Of a stretch of 64,000 nucleotides of DNA, positions 58,401-64,000 are shown one piece after another. The stretch spans positions 248,001 through 312,000 of the forward strand of contig JAKSGN010000041.1 in assembly GCA_024180945.1 (NCBI GenBank), given 5' to 3'. Under the pieces are notes generated by a model. That model was not told the origin of the DNA, did no database searches, and was given only the letters and a program-made list of their open reading frames with translations. Every line of letters begins with the position of its first letter. Positions within the stretch are counted from its first letter, which is position 1. A program made the translations under genes and the position numbers. This stretch comes from Macrophomina tecta. Taxonomy: Eukaryota > Ascomycota > Dothideomycetes > Botryosphaeriales > Botryosphaeriaceae.

Positions 58401-58529
58401 CCGAGGAGCACGCCGACAATCAGAAGTCCCTCTGCACGCGGGCCGCCGTTGGGTACTTTTACTATCACTCCGACGAGGAGGGCGGGGAGTGGGAGTGTTA
58501 GTCCTGGGAAAAGGAGGAGAGGCGAATAG
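55470..58529 (+). CDS. HDA1: Class II histone deacetylase Hda1 with Arb2 domain
   Basis: Nuclear Zn-dependent lysine deacetylase. Exons 55470-56085, 56141-57155, 57204-57315, 57369-57461, 57514-57605, 57655-57898 and 57960-58529 join to 2742 nt, 913 aa. Residues 1-115 are Ser/Asp-rich. The deacetylase domain spans about 117-520: RPPGHHAEHDAPGGFCFFNN, DWDVHHGNG (about 300-308), AAGFDAAAGD (zinc Asp near 395) and CLEGGYNL. The zinc and charge-relay residues are kept. The Arb2 domain (about 582-790) is the expected partner in fungal Hda1: LLVILHEPPE, VEWAVKHGFGVIDVNIPEH, FFIGVGAAYSGILDLM, FVANNHAAWDP. A coiled, Glu/Ala-rich stretch and a Ser/Gly/Asn-rich tail follow. The exon 1-2 junction (acceptor AAG at 56140) is the least certain; the other introns have CTAAC/CTGAC-type branch sites. 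Confidence 0.94.
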
Positions 58530-60355
58530 GATGTAGATGGACTTGCGGGATTTCATAGTTAGTCGAGTGGCTTGGAAGGAGAGACAGGAGGATGAGAAGG
58601 GTCGATGGACGCGTGGAGAAGGGAACGTAGGGAGGAAAGCAAGGTTGCATTTCCATGGAGACAGAGGCGTTCGGTACGGCTATAATTCTTTTTTCCGCTT
58701 TACCTTCATCTTCGTCTCTGGACCGGCCAGTTGCTCTGCAAGTGGTTTTTTTTTTTTTTTTCTATTCCTGCAACTTTGACATCGTAGTGGATAAGTAGCA
58801 CACGCACGCGGGAGATAGCTTATCATTTTTGCAGTCATTTGCTTTCTTTAGAGTCGAGTCGACCCCACAGACCACACAACGAGTACACAACCAGCACGCA
58901 AGAGAGAGCATAAAAAGCATTGAGAGGACGCCTTGCATAACTTTCTGTCGCCCTGTCGCACCCTGGCCATTTCCCCCTCTCTCCATCTCTCTGCATTTGT
59001 CGAAGCGAGAAGGATCATGAGTGGTACGTAAAAAACACGGGTACATGCGTGGGATCGCTCGGGGCCCGGACTTGAGCCGAGGTCGGTTCGCCGTTTGACG
59101 GTGATGCTCCCTCACTCTCTCTGCTCTCTTTCCCGCCGATTCGGCCTGTTCCCTTTCCCCCCTCCGCCGGGATAACCCGGACACACGCGCTCCCCGGCCG
59201 GGTTTTCGCGGGGTAAACACGTCCCGAGGGGAAAGGGAGTAGAATAAGTGGGCCCCCCTTTGGCACCTGAGGCTTCGGAGAGGCATAGATGTGATTTTGT
59301 GCACCCCATTCTTTCCCCTTTTCTTTCCTTCGGAGGCCGGGGTCGGCAAGAAGGAAAAGGGTGGTAAGCACGTAGGTGGTCCCGATAGGTGGGTACGTGA
59401 GGATTTTGGGGGCGTGGGACGGTTAACCGAGGTAGGTTTGTATGCGGTTTGGAAGGGCCGGGCGATGAGATTTTTTTTTTGTTTGTTTCGTAATGTGCGG
59501 AATGAAGACTGCTTATGTGTTGTTCTCTTTCGACCTGTTTTTTTTTTTCCTTCTTTCTTTTCAGTTTTCTTTTTCCTCTTTCGTTGGTACGGGGTATCGC
59601 GTCGGCGCGCGGTGGCGTAATGTTCGGACGTCGTCGAGTGCTGGAGGGGCGTCGCTCTTTGCTCCCAACGTCTCTCTCTCTTTCCCTCCAAGCTGTCGCG
59701 GGACGTGGGAAAGTGCCCAGCCGTCTCTTCTGCCAATCGAGGGGGAGCCTACAAGTAACGGCTGCAGCTATGATTTCTTTCGAGCCCTTCAAATGGGCAG
59801 CCAGCCCGGCTAGACAGAGGGTGGTTGTTGATGTCGCGCCAGCAATGACGAAATATATCCGTCTGCAGAGTCAAGTTGTTTCGTTCCGCACTGAAGGCGG
59901 AGAGGAACATTTCTCCATTCCATCCCGCACTTCTCTATACCTTCTTCTCCCTCGAGAGAGACACTCCGGCATCTCCCCAAGCCTCTCCCCACAGCCATCG
60001 CGCTCTAGTAGATCACGCCCTGCCTACCCGCTCGCAATCCGCTTCACTAAATCGACGGCCGTGTGACTGCCTCACACCAGCCAACACCTGCATCCCCACC
60101 TAAAAAAAGAAGTGCTTTGATACAGAGGGAAAATACAGCTTCTTGTTCCGGAGGCGTATCGCGGCCCTTAGAAAAGCAGCTAGCAGAGTGATATTGGAAT
60201 CCAGCAACTAGTTTTACCTTGGACATCTAGAAGGAGAAATGCCGCATAACTGCTTGCCAAGTCCTCTTCGATCCTAGAAGGTGTATACCATGCGCACCCC
60301 GGCCCGAGGCTAAGTTTCCCTCTTTCTTCTCACCACGTCCCCTTCCCGCGCTCAA
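58530..60355. other. Spacer between convergent HDA1 and the FCP1-like gene
   Basis: 1.8 kb of two 3' flanks with T runs (near 58746-58760, 59470-59480, 59538-59550). A 324-codon minus frame at 58762-59736 is Lys/Arg/Ser-rich, lacks domains and is judged chance. Confidence 0.45.
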
Positions 60356-62491
60356 TCAAGTATGTCTCCCTAAACTCTGCCTCCATGACTCAAACCCAGC
60401 GCCGCTGAGATCCCTAGCCGGACTACCATCCGGAACAGCGCCCGGCAACGTGCCCTCCGGCCACTGATAGTCCCAGCCCTTCCCGTACTCGAACCTCTGA
60501 CCATCGTGATTGACCCACGCGCTGACATTGTTGACCCAGCGTGCCGCCTCCAAATACCCCACCACCTGCCTCAGCACGTCCGTCTGCATCTGATCCGGCT
60601 TGCCCTCAAACTCCTCGACTTGGATGAGGTTGTGCGGTTCGGAGTTAGCCTTCAGCAAGCTATCGTCGATTAGGAACGTGTTGTTTTGGTGGAAGCGCCT
60701 GCCGCTTTGGTGGCGGGGGTGCCACTTCTGCTCTGCAGCCACATGCCACACTTTCCATAGCTGCTTGTACACCTGGACCTTTTGGTTATACTGTTCGGGC
60801 GTAAGATCCAGCGTGTCGCGGCCCCACTCAGCCACCAGCTGCGAGCGATGACGAGGGGAGAAGAGCTGCGAGCACATCTTGTCGACATTCTCTGGACGCG
60901 CAGAGGACCACACCATCACGCGGTGGTTCACGAGAAGGTAGTTCAGGAAGGCTTGCACGTACGGCCGAACGATGATGCGGGACGAATTCTTCCGGCTGGG
61001 CCGATGGACCAGGGTGCCATTGAGATCGATGACGATGAGAAGAGTCTGAGGAGTTGGCAGGGGTTTTGTCGGTTTGGATGCATCTTTTATATATTCAGGG
61101 TGAGGATTCGGCTTTGACGGGTATTTTCCCTTGTTCGGAGAGGTAGACCTCTGTCGCCACTTGCTGGGTGAGGAAACCATTTGCTGCGAGTCTGGAAAGA
61201 TTTCCTTCGCGGCGAGCCTCTTGGAGCGGCGGACCTGCTTGTTACCTACAGACTCTCCGCCTTCGCTTTCGCTGGTACGCTCCGGGCTGACCAGCCCGCT
61301 CTTCTTTCCAGCTTTGGTCGCGAGGCCACGGTTTAAGACACTATGATGTTTGTCAACACGCCAGCTGTGACCTTGGTAACTGTAATGTACTGACGCTGCA
61401 GGAGAATTTGGGGTGAAGCTATTGGTATGACCGTGGATGTAGCGCGGACCACCAAGTCCCTGCTGAGTTGTGTAGTAGCCTGTTTGGTGGAATGTGTTCG
61501 ACTGCTGTTGATACTGGTTCCAGCCGGGGCTTTGTCCGTAAATCAGGGGGGGGGCCGAGTAGGCGTATTGAGCATAGGCAGACATGGCATCGGGGGCGGC
61601 GGCTATATAAGCTTGACTGGTGCCTGCTTCTTGGCTGGAGAACGGCGCACTTGACTTACTGCTAGTACAGTCACCAGCCTCGTTTGCGTGTGCCGCGTTA
61701 TCAGTTGCGTTGATGCCGCCATTGAACTTGTTCCAGTCCCACGTGGCATTCTGAAGGTTGTATCCGTGTGGATTGTCATCAGCCCCAGTCGGTACTGATG
61801 GTGCAGGGGAGTCAGAGACCTGAGAGAACGGAACAGCTGGCCGAGCCGCACCCGTACCAACGGCTGCCTGCCGTTCCTGCGGCGGAAGCACATAAGCCCC
61901 AGGCGGCCGAGGCTGGTCCCAAGACCTAGGTTGGGTCGGCGCTCCAGGCGGAGGACGTTCGCGAGCGGCGCTTGGCTGGGTATGCACACTAAGAGGAGGC
62001 CGATTGAAGGTACTGGCACCTGTAGCTGGACGCCATGCCAAAGACGCCCTCCTAGCGGCAGCTGGAAGCGCACCCACGGGTTGAGCCTCACCTCCGTCCA
62101 TCTGGACAGTGTCAAGCGCCTCCAAGAGGGGCTGGCCCACAAAGCTACCCTGACTCGATTGATCATCCCCCTTGCCTTCACCATGTCCATGTCCGGAGGT
62201 GAAGTACGCGATGGGGTCCTCGGAACCCGGGGCTGAGGCCGGCGGTGGTCGAGCTCCGGGCTGTCCTGCAAGCGCCTGTCTCTCCCGTCTCGTCTTCCTC
62301 TGCGCTCTTTTCTTCTGACTTTTGCTCTTCTTGCCCTGGGCTGGCTGGGACTTCGCCGGGGCAGCTCCACTCGCAAACGGTGCTTGCGTTGGGGTGGGGC
62401 GGTGGGGGAGTGGGCTGCCGGCCGCGGGGATGGCGGCGGCGGCGGGTTGCTGCTGATTCAGCTTCTTCGCATTGTTCTTCTTCTTCCCCAT
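60356..62491 (-). CDS. FCP1/NIF-homology HAD-family protein (phosphatase-like)
   Basis: Intronless from ATG at 62491 (MGKKKNNAKK), 711 aa. An in-frame ATG at 62602 would add 37 residues, but a splice-like TTGCGCAG lies directly before 62491, so the upstream part may be a 5' UTR intron. N-terminal 110 residues are Lys/Gln/Ala/Pro-rich; a long disordered region follows. The C-terminal FCP1-homology domain begins near residue 483: LLIVIDLNGTLVHR, then VRPYVQAFLNYLLVNHRVMV-WSSARPENV, and FLIDDSLLKANSEPHNLI, as in TFIIF-CTD phosphatase/NLI-interacting factors. HAD motif I reads D489-L-N491-G-T, so the usual second Asp (acid/base) is Asn. Nuclear phosphatase activity is therefore uncertain. The closest analogy is the poorly studied Pezizomycotina FCP1-like group. 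Confidence 0.85.
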   Translation of the reverse strand: MGKKKNNAKKLNQQQPAAAAIPAAGSPLPHRPTPTQAPFASGAAPAKSQPAQGKKSKSQKKRAQRKTRRERQALAGQPGARPPPASAPGSEDPIAYFTSGHGHGEGKGDDQSSQGSFVGQPLLEALDTVQMDGGEAQPVGALPAAARRASLAWRPATGASTFNRPPLSVHTQPSAARERPPPGAPTQPRSWDQPRPPGAYVLPPQERQAAVGTGAARPAVPFSQVSDSPAPSVPTGADDNPHGYNLQNATWDWNKFNGGINATDNAAHANEAGDCTSSKSSAPFSSQEAGTSQAYIAAAPDAMSAYAQYAYSAPPLIYGQSPGWNQYQQQSNTFHQTGYYTTQQGLGGPRYIHGHTNSFTPNSPAASVHYSYQGHSWRVDKHHSVLNRGLATKAGKKSGLVSPERTSESEGGESVGNKQVRRSKRLAAKEIFPDSQQMVSSPSKWRQRSTSPNKGKYPSKPNPHPEYIKDASKPTKPLPTPQTLLIVIDLNGTLVHRPSRKNSSRIIVRPYVQAFLNYLLVNHRVMVWSSARPENVDKMCSQLFSPRHRSQLVAEWGRDTLDLTPEQYNQKVQVYKQLWKVWHVAAEQKWHPRHQSGRRFHQNNTFLIDDSLLKANSEPHNLIQVEEFEGKPDQMQTDVLRQVVGYLEAARWVNNVSAWVNHDGQRFEYGKGWDYQWPEGTLPGAVPDGSPARDLSGAGFESWRQSLGRHT

Positions 62492-64000
62492 CTGCGCAAC
62501 GAGGGTTTGGTCAGTGTCAAAGCTCGTGCTCGGCTGGTGCAGGCTGAGGCAGGTGGTGGTGGTGCTGTACCGTGGCAGAGGAAGGAAAGTCGAGGCTTCC
62601 ATGGACGGCGACGGCAAGGCTGGCGGCACGAGGACGAGGCGGCGCCGAAGCGAACAGGCGCTGCGAGCTGAGCAGCAGTCGGTTCACGCTTCGCGAGGGC
62701 GGCAGCAGCATTTAGCCTGGCGAAGCAGGCAGTCGCGCAGGCAGGCAGCAACTCGAGATGCTATCGTACTTCCGTCCCGCTGCGGCTTCCGACATGCTGC
62801 CGGCGAAACGTCGGCCCCGTCTGCGGAGCGGAAAAGAGACGGACCCTCGATGCCTCAGGCCATAGGGCGGCCCGACCAGTGGATTGCCAAATGATGTCAG
62901 CGCGATCGGCCGGCGCCCTCCAGCACGGAAAATCCGAGCACCTGGTGTTTTACATTGAGACGCACCACGGAAGATCTTCATTCGGCCAGCCATTCTTCCC
63001 ACCAACGAGGGCGGCGCCGAATGTACTGCAACGGCGAGCGCATCTCGCGCGACCGGAGGCGAGGCCATCGCCGCGACGAGCTCATTACCTTCGCGCCGAT
63101 ACGAGTGCTCAAACTCCGCTCCCTGGCAGAAGCATATTTACACCTTTGCAGCTGCCGTGTCGTGCCAGGCCGCGCCCCGTTCGCTGACAAGTGCATTGTT
63201 GCGAGAAGGAAAGCATGAAGGGAAGGAGCAAAAAAGCTTCTTTTCCCGCAGCGCCCGCCGCTGATTGGACGGCCAGGTTACGCGCCGGCGAGAAATGAGA
63301 TTCCAAATCCAGCTATGCATCTCCCAATGCGTCCAGCTGAAGCCAGAGAATGCCTGCCAATGACATTGCCCATCCCTTCGTTGCTTGCGGCGCCCCCTTT
63401 TGCCGCCAAAGATTGAAGGAGCACCGAGTAGGTAGGAGTCACCGGCCCAGCGAAACAATAGTGGCTTGCGTTATTCAAACTATACTGCGCCTCCTCCGTT
63501 CCATTAGCTAGCGGCAGCACCTGTGCTAAGGCATGTTTCCAATCCGAATCATGTGCTCCGTCCGCTGCTAGCCACGCCTGAACACAAGCCGTAGCAGCAC
63601 TGTCACAGCATTCACACCTGCATTGCATCGCTTGCGCGGAACATCATGTGGCTTCCGTTTGTCGATTTTCCATTCGACTACGAGAACTACCTCCCCCATC
63701 CAATATCCCTTTGGTATAACCCTGTTCTTCTTTTGCCAACGCGAAAAAAATGGGCCCTTGAGTGCCAGCCGTGGTCTTCCAAAAAGGCTTGCTTCCGTGT
63801 ATGAACAAATCCCAAGACGCAAACAGATTCAAACACATGTGCAACCCTAATGCCCTTTTGGAGGCTGCCCGGCTTCTTGTCGCAACAGAACAAGTATTAA
63901 GAAGCCGGGTTGAAGAAGATGAAAGTGAGCAAAACAAGACGCCGGAAAGATTGCAAACAAGAGTGGTATGAGATCTCCTCTCCAGACATGGGCGGACGGA
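62492..64000. other. Promoter side of the FCP1-like gene to the window edge
   Basis: 1.5 kb. GC-rich to about 63300 and then more balanced. An inverted CCAAT (GATTGG at 63263-63268) lies about 770 bp upstream of the start. I see no gene; frames near 63570-63970 on both strands overlap and lack domains. Confidence 0.45.

Noticed and set aside
58762..59736. 324-codon minus-strand Lys/Arg-rich frame between HDA1 and the FCP1-like gene
   Set aside because: Low complexity, arises from T/C-rich spacer, and lies where two 3' UTRs should end.

Overview
The window is nuclear DNA of a filamentous ascomycete (Pezizomycotina, most likely a Dothideomycete). Genes are split by mostly 47-90 bp introns with GT(A/G/T)NGN donors, CTAAC/CTGAC-type branch sites and C/TAG acceptors. 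Coding DNA is GC-rich, start codons sit in CACC-ATG contexts, leaders are CT-rich, and gene-free spacers are 1-4 kb long with long T/A homopolymers. The proteins are fungal-type (Scd6/Sum2, Mif2 with cupin tail, Pop8, Hda1-Arb2, Rad23, COX5, GAPDH). The class-level assignment is an inference. There are no prokaryotic features, and I recognised no rRNA or tRNA genes, no transposon and no secondary-metabolite cluster.

Layout. 1-733 (+): 3' part of the decapping activator Scd6/Sum2. 3241-4161 (+): a 306-aa protein ending in a degenerate forkhead-like winged helix. 5032-9031 (+): centromere protein Mif2/CENP-C, split by an unusually long 1.59 kb intron. 11008-13221 (-): a two-repeat Myb/SANT protein with no in-frame ATG but a CTG in ideal Kozak context. 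15206-17274 (+): tubulin-folding cofactor B with 876 and 449 bp introns. 20069-21658 (-) and 22120-22650 (+): splicing factor ES2 and RNase P/MRP subunit Pop8, head to head. 23708-25070 (-): eIF6/Tif6. 26158-29906 (-): a 1192-aa conserved-looking protein I cannot name. 33645-35060 (-): a four-TM protein with a long disordered tail. 37538-38985 (+): Rad23. 43168-44205 (-): a 5'-truncated arylsulfotransferase-family remnant. 45050-46688 (-): an F-box-like hypothetical gene with unresolved 5' end. 47493-48635 (-): a 380-aa protein with three GD-(I/V)-(I/L)-G...RW motifs. 49730-50469 (-): cytochrome c oxidase subunit COX5. 52930-54205 (+): GAPDH. 55470-58529 (+): histone deacetylase Hda1 with Arb2 domain and leader uORFs. 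60356-62491 (-): an FCP1/NIF-type HAD-domain protein with DLNGT in place of DLDGT.

The genes do not form an operon-like pathway. They are mostly housekeeping genes (mRNA decay, kinetochore, tubulin folding, splicing, tRNA processing, ribosome biogenesis, proteasome shuttle, respiration, glycolysis, chromatin). Mixed in are a few lineage-specific or decaying genes at 43-48 kb. I built exon models by hand by matching reading phase, splice signals and conserved motifs across junctions. Models for Mif2, TBCB, eIF6, Rad23, COX5, GAPDH and Hda1 close in frame from start to stop. I did not find a convincing new multi-gene system. The best leads are the non-AUG Myb start, the divergent forkhead domain, the very long Mif2 intron, the SRW-motif protein and the D-to-N FCP1-like protein.
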